This document shows positions 38,359 through 47,294 of a stretch of DNA of 64,000 nucleotides, one piece after another (position 1 is the stretch's first letter; each line of letters begins with the position of its first letter). This DNA is from Acinetobacter pittii ATCC 19004 = CIP 70.29 (GTDB lineage: Bacteria > Pseudomonadota > Gammaproteobacteria > Pseudomonadales > Moraxellaceae), in NCBI RefSeq assembly GCF_000369045.1, contig NZ_KB849786.1:149969-213968 (forward strand), written 5' to 3'. Below the pieces are notes generated by a model. The model saw nothing but the letters and a program-made list of their open reading frames with translations, was not told the origin of the DNA and did no database searches. The position numbers and the translations under genes were made by a program.

Positions 38359-39342
38359 TTATTCTGGCTTAGATGAGAGTGAATCAATCACTTCAAAATA
38401 GCTAGGTGGTGCTGGAACATGGCCGCGCTCTCTCAATAGACGATGCATACGTGGCAGTTTGAAGTAGGGGACCGAAGCCATTAAATGGTGTTCCATGTGG
38501 TAATTGACATGAATAGGCGCTACAAAACTTCTAGCAATCCAACCTGCACGTGTAGTACGGGTATTAGTTAAAGCGGTATTACTCGTTTGCATCCCTGCAT
38601 GTTCGGCCATTGAGCGAATTCTTAAAAATAATGGAAACGGTGTCAAATACGCTAAAGGCCATAACCAATAAAACCGTTGCTGACCAAAAGCTTTTAAAAC
38701 ACCATAAAGAGCAACATTGGTAGCAATGGCACCACTAATGTTTTTTATAAGACTTTTGGCATAGTCAACGAAATCTTTATTGCTTCGATCTAACCAGACT
38801 TGATGATTTGCAACGGTCCATTTCATTAGATCTAGGTCCATTAACACTCGACCAAAGCTAAACTTTAATCCCGTCATACCCGTTAAGTCGCGTAAAAATT
38901 TACGAGTAAGCGATTTTTTGCTTACAGGAAAACCAGAAACTAACGAAAGGTCAGGGTCATCTGGAGTAGAGGTTTTTGCATGATGACGAACATGATGTAC
39001 GCGATATTTTTGTAGATCATTCCAGATTGGACGGGCGCATAGCCATTCGCCTACAAAGTCATTTATTTTTTTATTTTTGAATAAACTTTTATGGGATGCA
39101 TCGTGCATTAAAATTGCGAGGCATAACTGACGGCCAGCTAAAACAGCTAGAGCAAGCATACATGCTAATAATTTTCCCCAACTCGGTAAGTAATCCCACA
39201 TCATAATTAAGCTGGCAAATGTTCCTCCAATAACAGCCCATGTGCTAGTAACGGCCCAAGCGCCATATGCATCTGAAGGTTCTGTAAGCTCTTGTATTTC
39301 TTCTCTGCTAAATAGATCGGTAACACTCACCTGTGCATTCAT
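38359..39342 (-). CDS. Membrane fatty acid desaturase
   Basis: A 327-residue diiron desaturase. The three histidine boxes are intact: HDASHK near residue 97, HHVRHHAKT near 115 and HVNYHMEHH near 262. Hydrophobic helices around 40-80 and 190-225 place it in the inner membrane. It inserts a double bond into acyl chains and so sets membrane fluidity. The neighbouring PaaX-type gene lies upstream on the same strand, 105 bases away, and may regulate it. Regiospecificity is not readable from sequence. Confidence 0.9.
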   Translation of the reverse strand: MNAQVSVTDLFSREEIQELTEPSDAYGAWAVTSTWAVIGGTFASLIMMWDYLPSWGKLLACMLALAVLAGRQLCLAILMHDASHKSLFKNKKINDFVGEWLCARPIWNDLQKYRVHHVRHHAKTSTPDDPDLSLVSGFPVSKKSLTRKFLRDLTGMTGLKFSFGRVLMDLDLMKWTVANHQVWLDRSNKDFVDYAKSLIKNISGAIATNVALYGVLKAFGQQRFYWLWPLAYLTPFPLFLRIRSMAEHAGMQTSNTALTNTRTTRAGWIARSFVAPIHVNYHMEHHLMASVPYFKLPRMHRLLRERGHVPAPPSYFEVIDSLSSKPE

Positions 39343-39447
39343 TTTTATTCTCCCAAATTAGAGTTTGGTATCCATATTTTATATTACAAATATAGTCATA
39401 AAAATTTAAAAAGTGAAATATTTGTTTGTAAAAAAATAAATCGCCCG

Positions 39448-40248
39448 TTAGTGGGCTAATTCATTTTCATAAAGTTTCTGCCACAGCTTTTGTCCAATCG
39501 AATCGAGCTGTTGTACATTTTGAGCAAACTGATTGCGGGCATGTTCGTCAACAAATGGAGAGGGCAGTAGAGGATCATTCATGAGTAAGGTAATTGTTTC
39601 GCGTCCTAATAACAAAGCTTGAGTGGCGGCCTCGTTTAAGGATAAATTTTTATAATTTAAAAGCCATTCTTGGATATCTTGACTATACATTTCATAGTTC
39701 TTTTCAAGCTGTTTGGTATCCCACAAAGAAGGAATTAACGAAACTGTTTTTGAGTCAAGTTTTTGAATAATAGAAATTTTAGCTTCATTTTCAAGGCCCG
39801 CTAATACGAGCTCTTCACATGTTTTTTCAAAGCTATACGCTAAATTATCTGGACGTATATAAATTCCAGTTTCGAGCTCTCTAAAACCAAATTGATGTAA
39901 AGCGCGTTCTCTCTTTTTTAAAGCGGTCCGATCAATACGACCCAAAGTTCCAGTAAAGACTGCCAGATAGTGTTGTTGCCATTCTTTAGTCTGCTTAATG
40001 CCATTTTTACGATTCAAAATAACTTTTGCCCATTCTTTGGTTGATGGCGAAAGTTGATAAATACCGCGTTCTACACTTTCTATCATCCCTTCATTTAATA
40101 GCCGAGTCGTAGCCACACGAATACCGTTGTCACTCATATTAAAAAGTTTAGCGGCAATTAATATTTGTTTAATGGTGAGTTGAGGGTAGGCCGAGGAAAG
40201 AAATAAATCGATAATGAGATGGCGTGCATTAATTTTGGTATTTTTCAT
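39448..40248 (-). CDS. PaaX-family transcriptional regulator
   Basis: A 266-residue protein with an N-terminal winged helix (about residues 1-75, with TIKQILIAAKLFNMSDNGIRVATTRLL) and a PaaX-type C-terminal region. PaaX of E. coli represses phenylacetate catabolism and responds to phenylacetyl-CoA, an acyl-CoA. No paa genes are in this window. The downstream co-oriented desaturase is the natural candidate target, so the ligand might be an acyl-CoA. That link is inferred. Confidence 0.8.
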   Translation of the reverse strand: MKNTKINARHLIIDLFLSSAYPQLTIKQILIAAKLFNMSDNGIRVATTRLLNEGMIESVERGIYQLSPSTKEWAKVILNRKNGIKQTKEWQQHYLAVFTGTLGRIDRTALKKRERALHQFGFRELETGIYIRPDNLAYSFEKTCEELVLAGLENEAKISIIQKLDSKTVSLIPSLWDTKQLEKNYEMYSQDIQEWLLNYKNLSLNEAATQALLLGRETITLLMNDPLLPSPFVDEHARNQFAQNVQQLDSIGQKLWQKLYENELAH

Positions 40249-40601
40249 TCAGATTGAATTTTTGATATGAGTTGCATTTGATCAGAATAATATCATGTTT
40301 TTTTAAGGACTTTTTAAGATCATTTTGTAGAGTAAGTTAAGGTAAAAAGCTTTGTCTATAATAAGAAAAACTTTGGCAGTTATTAACCAAGTTTTATCTT
40401 TTTACGATAGTTAACCCAAGTTTGTCATCATGATGTGATACATTATCGCACTTTAAATAAACTGCCTTTAACTAGGGGCAATAACCACAAACGTTAGAAA
40501 TGATCTGATATTGAACTTGTGTTAAGTCTAATTTGGGACTTACCAATTTCGATAAAATAAATTTTAGGTCGTTCTAATCATTAACTTTCTTTGAGCAAGT
40601 T
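40249..40601. other. Divergent intergenic region between the PaaX-type gene and uppP
   Basis: About 350 AT-rich bases that must hold both promoters. I see an imperfect direct repeat, TAACCAAGTTT (near 40384) and TAACCCAAGTTT (near 40410), but no clear operator or RNA element. Confidence 0.45.
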
Positions 40602-41420
40602 ATGGAAAATTTTGAAGTTATAAAAGCACTGTTTTTAGGCTTTGTCGAAGGCTTAACTGAATTTTTACCCATCTCGAGTACAGGCCATTTAATTTTATTT
40701 GGTCATATTATCGATTTCCACTCAGACGGCGGTCGTGTATTTGAGGTCGTAATCCAGTTAGGTGCTATTTTGGCAGTGTGCTGGTTATACCGACAAAAAA
40801 TTATTAACTTGATTAAGGGATTCTTTAGTGGTGATGTGGAATCACGTCATTTTGCGATTAGTGTGCTTATTGCATTCTTTCCAGCAGTCATTATTGGTGT
40901 TCTAGCTGTCGACTTTATTAAAAGTGTTCTATTTAGCCCAATTGTGGTTGCGATTGCCTTAATTGTCGGCGCCCTGATCATTTTCTGGGTTGAATCTAGA
41001 CAGTTTGAACATAAAACACTCGATGCAACTAAAATTACTTTTAAACAAGCACTTTTAGTAGGTCTTGCTCAGTGTGTGGCGATGATTCCGGGAACTTCGC
41101 GTTCAGGCGCAACAATTGTAGGCGGAATGTTTGCAGGTTTATCACGCAAAGCTGCTACAGAATTTTCTTTCTTCCTTGCTATGCCGACCATGCTGGGGGC
41201 TGCGACTTTTGACTTGATTAAAAATGCTGACGTACTCACCTCAGACAATATGGTTAATATTGGGGTTGGATTCGTTGCTGCTTTTATTGCCGCGCTGTTT
41301 GTTGTAAAAGCATTGGTACTGTTTGTTGAGCGTCACACGTTGCGTGTATTTGCTTGGTACCGAATTGTACTTGGTGTAATTATTTTGATTGCAGCAATGT
41401 TCTTTAATTTATCGGCTTAA
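40602..41420 (+). CDS. uppP: Undecaprenyl-diphosphate phosphatase UppP
   Basis: A 272-residue membrane protein of about eight helices. It has both BacA/UppP motifs: the glutamate-rich [18 protein letters not shown] (about 12-29) and [14 protein letters not shown] (about 166). It dephosphorylates undecaprenyl diphosphate so that the carrier lipid can be reused for cell wall and polysaccharide synthesis, and it can confer bacitracin resistance. It is monocistronic with a terminator. The symbol bacA is also used and should not be confused with SbmA at 15935. Confidence 0.95.
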   Translation: MENFEVIKALFLGFVEGLTEFLPISSTGHLILFGHIIDFHSDGGRVFEVVIQLGAILAVCWLYRQKIINLIKGFFSGDVESRHFAISVLIAFFPAVIIGVLAVDFIKSVLFSPIVVAIALIVGALIIFWVESRQFEHKTLDATKITFKQALLVGLAQCVAMIPGTSRSGATIVGGMFAGLSRKAATEFSFFLAMPTMLGAATFDLIKNADVLTSDNMVNIGVGFVAAFIAALFVVKALVLFVERHTLRVFAWYRIVLGVIILIAAMFFNLSA

Positions 41421-41436
41421 ATAATCTTATAAATTG

Positions 41437-41467
41437 AAAAAAACCTAGAATGCTCTAGGTTTTTTTA
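41437..41467 (+). terminator. Terminator of uppP
   Basis: Stem AAACCTAGA/TCTAGGTTT with a tetraloop-sized gap, followed by a T run, 17 bases after the stop. Confidence 0.88.
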
Positions 41468-41579
41468 TGCCTAAAAATTGATTTGAATTGCCTATTTATA
41501 CAAAGTAAACGCAAGACAGATGTTTTCATTTTAAGTTCATTGTTATATTGATTATTAGATTACCTCTCACAATAAAACT

Positions 41580-42476
41580 ATGCCGCAAAATCATCTTACA
41601 GAACATTTGGTCGATGCATTTTTGCACTTGGCTCCAGCAGAAGGCCTCTATCCTACTTTTATTTCTAACATCACTTTGATGCGTGTAGATCATTCCACAC
41701 CACCTATTGCCGTGCTGCAAGAACCCTCAATTGTTTTAGTGATACAGGGGTTAAAGCGCGGATATATTGGTAAAGAAATCTTTCAGTTTCAACAAGGACA
41801 GTGCTTATTTATCTCAATTGCAATACCGTTTGATTGCGATACTGTAGTTGAAAATAATGAACTCATGTTGGCAATCGCAATAAAGTTTGAACCACAAATG
41901 ATGGCTGATCTCATTACTAAAATGGATAAACAGCAACAAGTGGTTACTGAAGATGCTCATTCAGAAGATTTAAAATTAAGCTGTGGGCTTAGAGTGATTG
42001 ACATGAATGCCACCATTTCAGATGTTGCTCTCAGATTGCTCAATTTACTTCGTTCTAAACAAGATACTTTTATATTGGGTGAGCAAGTTAAAAGAGAATT
42101 GGTTTATCGTGTGGTGCAGGCTTCAGGCGGCAATCTAGTCGAGAGCTTATCGGCTATGGCAAGTCGAAATGGCGTGATTTACACCATTTGTGAAATTATT
42201 CAACGTGATTATTATCATAACTTAACGGTTCAAGAGTTGGCGAAACAAGCGGGCATGAGCATATCGCTTTTTCATCAAACTTTTAAAAAGGTGACGAATT
42301 ATTCGCCCTTACAGTACATCAAAATTACTCGGTTACATAAGGCACGCGAGTTAATCACGAACAATAAAATGGGAGTCGCAGAAGCCGCCTATGAAGTTGG
42401 ATATGTTAGTGCTTCTCAATTTAGCCGAGAATTTAAGCGACTGTTTGGAGTTCCACCCAAGTCTTCAATTATTTAA
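41580..42476 (+). CDS. AraC-family regulator with AraC_N cupin-like domain
   Basis: A 298-residue regulator. Residues about 25-170 match the AraC-type N-terminal domain found beside alcohol dehydrogenase and aldehyde reductase genes (LQEPSIVLVIQGLKRG near 45), and residues 195-298 hold the two helix-turn-helix motifs (AKQAGMSISLFHQTFKK, and VGYVSASQFSREFKRLFG near the end). It lies 44 bases upstream of the quinone reductase gene on the same strand and probably controls it. Confidence 0.87.
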   Translation: MPQNHLTEHLVDAFLHLAPAEGLYPTFISNITLMRVDHSTPPIAVLQEPSIVLVIQGLKRGYIGKEIFQFQQGQCLFISIAIPFDCDTVVENNELMLAIAIKFEPQMMADLITKMDKQQQVVTEDAHSEDLKLSCGLRVIDMNATISDVALRLLNLLRSKQDTFILGEQVKRELVYRVVQASGGNLVESLSAMASRNGVIYTICEIIQRDYYHNLTVQELAKQAGMSISLFHQTFKKVTNYSPLQYIKITRLHKARELITNNKMGVAEAAYEVGYVSASQFSREFKRLFGVPPKSSII

Positions 42477-42520
42477 CGTAGATTAGTATTTTGAAATATA
42501 AATCAAACATGGAGCATTAT

Positions 42521-43519
42521 ATGACCCTTCCAACAACCATGAAAATTATTGAAATTACGGCTCCTGGTGGACCTGAGGTTCTAAAAGTTCAAGATGCAAA
42601 TATTCCAGCACCTCAAGCAGATGAAGTCTTAATTGAGGTAAAGGCTGCTGGAATTAACCGCCCTGATGTATTGCAGCGTATGGGTTTATATCCAATGCCT
42701 AAAGGTGTTACTCAAATACCCGGACTTGAAGTCGCTGGTGTCGTGGTTGCTGTAGGTGAACAAGTCGATCAATTCAAGGTTGGAGATAAAGTTTGCGCCC
42801 TAACAAATGGCGGTGGTTATGCTGAGTACTGTGCGGTAACAGCAACTCAAGTATTACCAATTCCTGAAAATTTATCTTTTACACAAGCTGCTGCGATTCC
42901 GGAAACATTTTTTACGGTTTGGGCAAACCTATTTGATATTGGCCGTTTAAAGAAACATGAAACTGCATTGATTCACGGTGGGGCAAGTGGTATTGGAACC
43001 ACAGCTTTAGCGATTTGCCAAGCTTTAGGGATTAAAACTTTTGCTACGGTTGGTAGTGAAGATAAAATTAAAGCACTCTCTAGTTTCACCACAGCAATTA
43101 ACTATAAAACCCAAGATTTTGAGCAGGAAGTTTTGAAGCACACTCAAGATCAAGGTGTTGATGTCATTTTAGATATTGTAGGTGGTTCTTATTTCACGAA
43201 AAACCTAAATCTATTAAAACGTGATGGCCGATTGATCATTATTGGTTTTATGGGGGGACGAATCGCAAAAGAATTTGATTTACAAAAACTGATTTTAAAA
43301 CGTGCCACAATTACGGGTTCAACGATGCGAGCACGTAATAGCCAAGAAAAAGCACAAATTGCCCAATCTTTGAATGAGCATGTGTGGCCATTATTGGCTC
43401 AAGGTAAATGTTTACCGCAAATCTATAAATCGTATGCTTTTTCAGATGTACAAAGTGCTCACGCATGTATGGAACAAGGTGATCATATTGGAAAGATCGT
43501 TTTAGAAATGAATGCGTAA
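42521..43519 (+). CDS. NAD(P)H:quinone oxidoreductase, zinc-independent MDR family
   Basis: A 332-residue medium-chain dehydrogenase/reductase. I chose the ATG with a GGAG six bases upstream; earlier TTG and ATG starts are in frame. The substrate-domain motif NRPDVLQRMGLYP near 45 and the nucleotide loop HGGASGIGTTALAI near 145 fit the QOR/PIG3 group, which reduces quinones and reactive carbonyls. The structural and catalytic zinc cysteines of alcohol dehydrogenases are absent. The gene follows the AraC regulator in an apparent operon. Confidence 0.88.
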   Translation: MTLPTTMKIIEITAPGGPEVLKVQDANIPAPQADEVLIEVKAAGINRPDVLQRMGLYPMPKGVTQIPGLEVAGVVVAVGEQVDQFKVGDKVCALTNGGGYAEYCAVTATQVLPIPENLSFTQAAAIPETFFTVWANLFDIGRLKKHETALIHGGASGIGTTALAICQALGIKTFATVGSEDKIKALSSFTTAINYKTQDFEQEVLKHTQDQGVDVILDIVGGSYFTKNLNLLKRDGRLIIIGFMGGRIAKEFDLQKLILKRATITGSTMRARNSQEKAQIAQSLNEHVWPLLAQGKCLPQIYKSYAFSDVQSAHACMEQGDHIGKIVLEMNA

Positions 43520-43534
43520 CGCTGTAATCATTGA

Positions 43535-43575
43535 AGTTTGGGCGAACGACAGGTTCGCCTAAACTGAATTTTATA
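43535..43575 (+). terminator. Terminator of the quinone reductase gene
   Basis: Twelve-base stem AGTTTGGGCGAA/TTCGCCTAAACT with one G-T pair and a seven-base loop, followed by a moderately T-rich tail. Confidence 0.75.
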
Positions 43576-43661
43576 ATTCTAGATTCTGCCTATTTCTCTA
43601 TAAAAATTGCCAAATTCTATTGGCAGATTGCACCAGTTCTATAACTTCACCTATAAATTGA

Positions 43662-43699
43662 GTAAGAAATAACAATTGGTTCTTACCTTATTATTTCTT
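43662..43699 (+). promoter_or_regulatory. Overlapping inverted repeats upstream of hchA
   Basis: Two inverted repeats share arms: GTAAGAA (43662-43668) with TTCTTAC (43680-43686), and AAGAAATAA (43664-43672) with TTATTTCTT (43691-43699). They sit 30-65 bases before the hchA start and could be an operator or alternative hairpins in the leader. Function is inferred. Confidence 0.4.
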
Positions 43700-43727
43700 T
43701 CCATACTGATGAAAAAGGATAGTAACA

Positions 43728-44603
43728 ATGAATACCGCAAATATTGATGATAAAAATCCTACTCCAGATTTGGCTGAAGATAATGCCTTTTTCCCATCAC
43801 CTTATTCACTAAGTCAATATACTGCTCCTAAAACCGATTACGATGGCACGACTTATTCAACGCCGTATACAGGCAATAAAAAAGTTTTAATGATTGCAAC
43901 TGATGAACGTTATATTCAGATGCAAAACGGTAAGTTCTTTTCAACAGGTAACCATCCTGTAGAAATGCTTTTACCGATGTTTCATTTAGATAATGCTGGC
44001 TTCGAAATTGATATTGCGACACTTTCAGGGAACTCTGCCAAACTTGAAATGTGGGCAATGCCAAAGCAAGAACAAGTGGTGTTAGACACCTTTCAGAAAT
44101 ATGCAGATAAATTAAAAAATCCGCTAAAACTAGCTGACATTTTAGAAAATGCAGTCGGTGAAAACTCACCATATACGGCTGTATTTATTCCGGGTGGGCA
44201 TGGCGTATTAGCTAAAATTCCACATAGCCTTGAGGTGAAAAAAGTTCTTAAATGGGCGGTTGAACAAGATAAATTTATTATTACGTTATGTCATGGTCCA
44301 GCTTCATTACTAGCTGCGGCAGTAGGCGAACAACCTGAGAATTATATTTTTAAAGGTTATCAAATTTGTGTATTCCCTGATTCATTAGATAAGGGAGCAA
44401 ATATTGATATTGGTTATATGCCGGGGGCTTTACCTTGGTTAGTAGGTGAAAATCTTGAAAAGCTCGGTGTCGAAATTTTAAATAAGGGCATTACAGGTCA
44501 ATGTCATCGAGACCGTAAATTGCTAACTGGTGATAGTCCACTTGCTTCTAATAATTTAGGAAAACTTGCAGCTGAAACATTGTTGGCTGAAGTGAAGGAT
44601 TAA
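43728..44603 (+). CDS. hchA: Glyoxalase III / protein deglycase Hsp31
   Basis: A 291-residue protein aligning closely with E. coli HchA from [15 protein letters not shown] near residue 18 to the C-terminal [22 protein letters not shown]. The nucleophile is in LCHGPAS (Cys about 188, corresponding to Cys 185 in E. coli). It converts methylglyoxal to lactate without cofactor and can act as a chaperone. It lies 208 bases downstream of the quinone reductase, completing a carbonyl-stress set. Its 3' end runs toward a tRNA on the opposite strand. Confidence 0.95.
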   Translation: MNTANIDDKNPTPDLAEDNAFFPSPYSLSQYTAPKTDYDGTTYSTPYTGNKKVLMIATDERYIQMQNGKFFSTGNHPVEMLLPMFHLDNAGFEIDIATLSGNSAKLEMWAMPKQEQVVLDTFQKYADKLKNPLKLADILENAVGENSPYTAVFIPGGHGVLAKIPHSLEVKKVLKWAVEQDKFIITLCHGPASLLAAAVGEQPENYIFKGYQICVFPDSLDKGANIDIGYMPGALPWLVGENLEKLGVEILNKGITGQCHRDRKLLTGDSPLASNNLGKLAAETLLAEVKD

Positions 44604-44616
44604 CGTATTAAGTTTG

Positions 44617-44689
44617 TGCGCCCTGCGGGACTCGAACCCACGTCGGTCGCTTAGGAGGCAACTGCTCTATCCAGTTAAGCTAAGGGCGC
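44617..44689 (-). tRNA. tRNA-Arg (anticodon CCT)
   Basis: A 73-base cloverleaf on the minus strand with acceptor stem GCGCCCT/AGGGCGC, anticodon stem GTTGC/GCGAC and loop CTCCTAA, giving anticodon CCT (AGG codons). Unlike the Val and Asp genes, its 3' end is followed by CAA and not CCA, so the CCA must be added by nucleotidyltransferase. It is convergent with hchA, 13 bases from its stop. Confidence 0.93.
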
Positions 44690-44998
44690 ATAATTTTATG
44701 ATTATAAACAAAAAAGCTATTGCGAAGGCAATGGCTTTTTTACGTTTTAGTTATTAAAAACTTTTGCCAGAGTGGCCAATAAAGATAAAGTTGAACCATT
44801 CAACGGTTTCAAACACTTATGTCTGTAGAAAAACAGTTTATAAAGCTAAAAAATCACAAAAACTTCATGTTTGTCTTTCTATGATCTCAAGCAAAACACG
44901 AAAAGGTTTAAGACAAGCAATTGAGTAGATGAAACTATTCCCGAAAGGTTGTTTGTTAAAAATCAGATTTAGCTACCTATAATTCAAAAGGGCAGAGC
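44690..44998. other. Intergenic region between tRNA-Arg and the TIGR03643 gene
   Basis: About 310 bases. It begins with the terminator at 44710-44741 and ends with a TATAAT-like box (near 44978) shortly before the next gene. No reading frame or integrase-like remnant is visible beside the tRNA. Confidence 0.5.
44710..44741 (+). terminator. Terminator for hchA beyond the antisense tRNA
   Basis: Stem AAAAAAGC(T)ATTGC/GCAAT(G)GCTTTTTT with a GAAG loop. It is past the tRNA-Arg gene, so hchA transcripts would run antisense through the tRNA before ending here. Confidence 0.85.
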
Positions 44999-45253
44999 AT
45001 GAAAAAAATTGATGAACAGGACTTATCTAGAATTATTGAAATGGCATGGGAAGATCGCACTCCATTTGAAGCAATTGAGCGAGAGTATGGCTTAAGCGAA
45101 AGCGAAGTTATTCGTTTAATGAGATACAACCTAAAAACCAATAGTTTTAAACTTTGGCGTAAACGTATGGCAGGGCGTAAAACTAAGCATCAGCAATTAC
45201 GTTCACCAGAGGTTGAACGAGCTTACTGTTCTCGTCAGTATAAATATGCTTAA
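44999..45253 (+). CDS. TIGR03643/DUF2805-family small protein
   Basis: An 84-residue basic protein with a helix-turn-helix-like N-terminal half (AWEDRTPFEAIEREYGLSESEVI) and a conserved KLWRKRMAGRKTKH segment. This matches the TIGR03643 family, which often occurs next to iron-sulfur photolyases, as it does here. Its function is unknown; a nucleic acid-binding role is inferred from the basic helical pattern. It is convergent with the DUF2256 and photolyase genes. Confidence 0.82.
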   Translation: MKKIDEQDLSRIIEMAWEDRTPFEAIEREYGLSESEVIRLMRYNLKTNSFKLWRKRMAGRKTKHQQLRSPEVERAYCSRQYKYA

Positions 45254-45281
45254 CATCATCATATATAACCAATTGAAATAT

Positions 45282-45318
45282 AGCTGATTCAACAATGAAG
45301 AGTAGTGTTGAATCAGTT
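45282..45318. terminator. Hairpin between convergent TIGR03643 and DUF2256 genes
   Basis: Perfect 11-base stem CTGATTCAACA/TGTTGAATCAG extended by an A-T and a G-T pair at its base. No long T run on either strand. Confidence 0.6.
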
Positions 45319-45338
45319 AAAACAATCGCGTGGAATAT

Positions 45339-45479
45339 TTACTTATTTGAGCGAGCCTGTCGTTTACATCTTTCAGAGCAATATTTTACTTCTTCCCAGC
45401 AACGCTCCCATTTCTTTCGCCAGTCAAAAGGGCGTTGACAATAGACACATATTTTCTGGGGTAGATGCTGTTTTTTCAT
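45339..45479 (-). CDS. DUF2256 zinc-ribbon-like small protein
   Basis: A 46-residue protein starting at the ATG of [10 protein letters not shown]; a longer frame upstream would overlap the photolyase gene. It has the [14 protein letters not shown] and YCSERCKRQ motifs of DUF2256, four cysteines that probably bind zinc. The family is a regular companion of photolyase genes. It begins five bases after the photolyase stop, so the two are co-transcribed. Confidence 0.85.
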   Translation of the reverse strand: MKKQHLPQKICVYCQRPFDWRKKWERCWEEVKYCSERCKRQARSNK

Positions 45480-45483
45480 GATC

Positions 45484-47007
45484 TTAAAGCTCATCAAGTT
45501 GATGAATAAGTAACTTTGCATGCTGCATGACAGAAGCTTTATCTTTCATACGATCAAGGTTTTTGTAGACCATAGCCATTCTGGGATTTTGACGAAATAT
45601 GGCCTCATGCTGGCTCATAAAATACCAATACAAGCTGTTAAATGGACAACTGTCTGGTTCAGTTTTTGTTTTGACGTTATATGTACACTGCTGACAATAA
45701 TTTGACATTTTATGTATGTAATTACCTGATGCAGCATAGGGTTTACTTGCCATGATGCCGCCATCAGCATACATGGCCATGCCTAATGTATTCGGTAATT
45801 CGACCCATTCATAAGCATCTACATAGACAGCTAAATACCATTCGCAAATTTCTGATGGATTTACACCTGCTAAAAGTGCAAAGTTGCCTGTAATCATTAA
45901 ACGCTGAATATGGTGAGCGTAGCCATGTGCAAAGGTATTTCTGAAACACTCGGCCATACATGCCATTTTTGTATTACCCGTCCAATAATATTGTGGCAGC
46001 GGCGTGCTGGCATGAAGGGTATTTTGATCACTATAGTCAGGCATAGATAACCAATATATTCCACGCACATATTCCCGCCACCCTAATATCTGCCGAATAA
46101 ATCCTTCTACTGCATTTAAGGGAGCCTGTCCGCTGTAATAGGCTGTTTGAGCAGCGTCACACACTTCTTTTGGCAACAACAATCCACAATTTAAATAAGG
46201 TGAGAGCAGACTATGAAACATAAAATCTGAACCATAAACCATGGCATCTTGATAATCGCCAAAGTGAGGTAAGATGTTAGAGATAAAATGATCTAGAGCA
46301 AGTAGGGCATTTTGACGGGTAGTTGCCCATTGAAAGGAGTTGATATTGCCGATATGTTGTGAAAATTCTTTCTTGACCAGTTGAATAACATCTATATCAA
46401 TTTGATCATGCTCAAAGGCTAATTTTGATGGCAAAGATGGATTGCCTGACCATGCTTTTCGATTGGCTTGATCAAAGTTCCATTGCCCGCCAACGGGTTG
46501 TTGGTCATGCATTAAATAGTGAGTTTGCTTGCGCATTTCTCGATAAAAGTATTCCATTCTTAGCGTTTTATATTTGTTTGCCCATCGCTTGAATTGTTCT
46601 ACAGTACAAAAGAAGCGATCATCTTCTAGACACATAACAGGTAGTTTTAGCTTGTTAGCCCATGAAGTTTCGATTTCATGTTGTAAGCGATACTCACCAC
46701 ATTGGGTAATGACGAGAGTATTCGCCGAGAAGTGTTGCTGCTGCAAAGCAATAAAGTCGACTAACTTTTTTATATGACTTTCGCGCTTAAATGTGTGATA
46801 ACGGATTTTCCAGTCCTGTGCTTTTAATTCTTTTGCAAAGTGACGCATTGCACTAAAAATCAGCGCTATTTTTTGTGGATGATGAGCAACATAAGATGTT
46901 TCCTCAAGTACTTCAGCCATCAAGATAACGTCTTCATTCCGGTTTAAATACTTGAGCGTTGCGAGTTGGTGATTTAATTGATCACCCAGAATTAAACCAA
47001 ATCGCAT
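45484..47007 (-). CDS. Iron-sulfur bacterial cryptochrome/(6-4) photolyase (PhrB-type)
   Basis: A 507-residue DPRP-type photolyase. Four cysteines, 350, 438, 441 and 454, fall at exactly the numbers I recall for the [4Fe-4S] ligands of Agrobacterium PhrB, whose cluster sits near FAD. Other landmarks are the [12 protein letters not shown] start of the Rossmann-like antenna domain and [16 protein letters not shown] near 301. This group repairs (6-4) photoproducts in light, using FAD and a lumazine antenna. It leads an operon with DUF2256. A role as a light sensor is possible in this family. Confidence 0.93.
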   Translation of the reverse strand: MRFGLILGDQLNHQLATLKYLNRNEDVILMAEVLEETSYVAHHPQKIALIFSAMRHFAKELKAQDWKIRYHTFKRESHIKKLVDFIALQQQHFSANTLVITQCGEYRLQHEIETSWANKLKLPVMCLEDDRFFCTVEQFKRWANKYKTLRMEYFYREMRKQTHYLMHDQQPVGGQWNFDQANRKAWSGNPSLPSKLAFEHDQIDIDVIQLVKKEFSQHIGNINSFQWATTRQNALLALDHFISNILPHFGDYQDAMVYGSDFMFHSLLSPYLNCGLLLPKEVCDAAQTAYYSGQAPLNAVEGFIRQILGWREYVRGIYWLSMPDYSDQNTLHASTPLPQYYWTGNTKMACMAECFRNTFAHGYAHHIQRLMITGNFALLAGVNPSEICEWYLAVYVDAYEWVELPNTLGMAMYADGGIMASKPYAASGNYIHKMSNYCQQCTYNVKTKTEPDSCPFNSLYWYFMSQHEAIFRQNPRMAMVYKNLDRMKDKASVMQHAKLLIHQLDEL

Positions 47008-47294
47008 ATTTTTGCTTCATGAGATGGAACTAAAACTAGTTTAAGTTTTCAGAGATCAATTTTATGTGAAGCAGAGCTTCTAAGTTCATCACTGGTCAGT
47101 TAGCTATAAAGTCATAGATATAACTTAAAAGCATAGCGTGCGTGAATAAAATGTGATTTTAATCAAAAAGATACAAATTAAATAAATTGAAGATGTTTGC
47201 CAGTATGCGTAAGATTTTTAAAAAATATGTTTAAGCTTGATCCTTTTGAAGGAGCCATAGAGGCCATCGAAAGGTTCTTCACTCGAGTATATAA

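Noticed and set aside
43828..44172. 114-codon minus-strand frame inside hchA
   Set aside because: Antisense shadow of a strongly conserved gene; no domain and no start context.
44617..44998. Integrated island at tRNA-Arg
   Set aside because: No integrase, no repeated tRNA 3' end and no change in base composition next to it.
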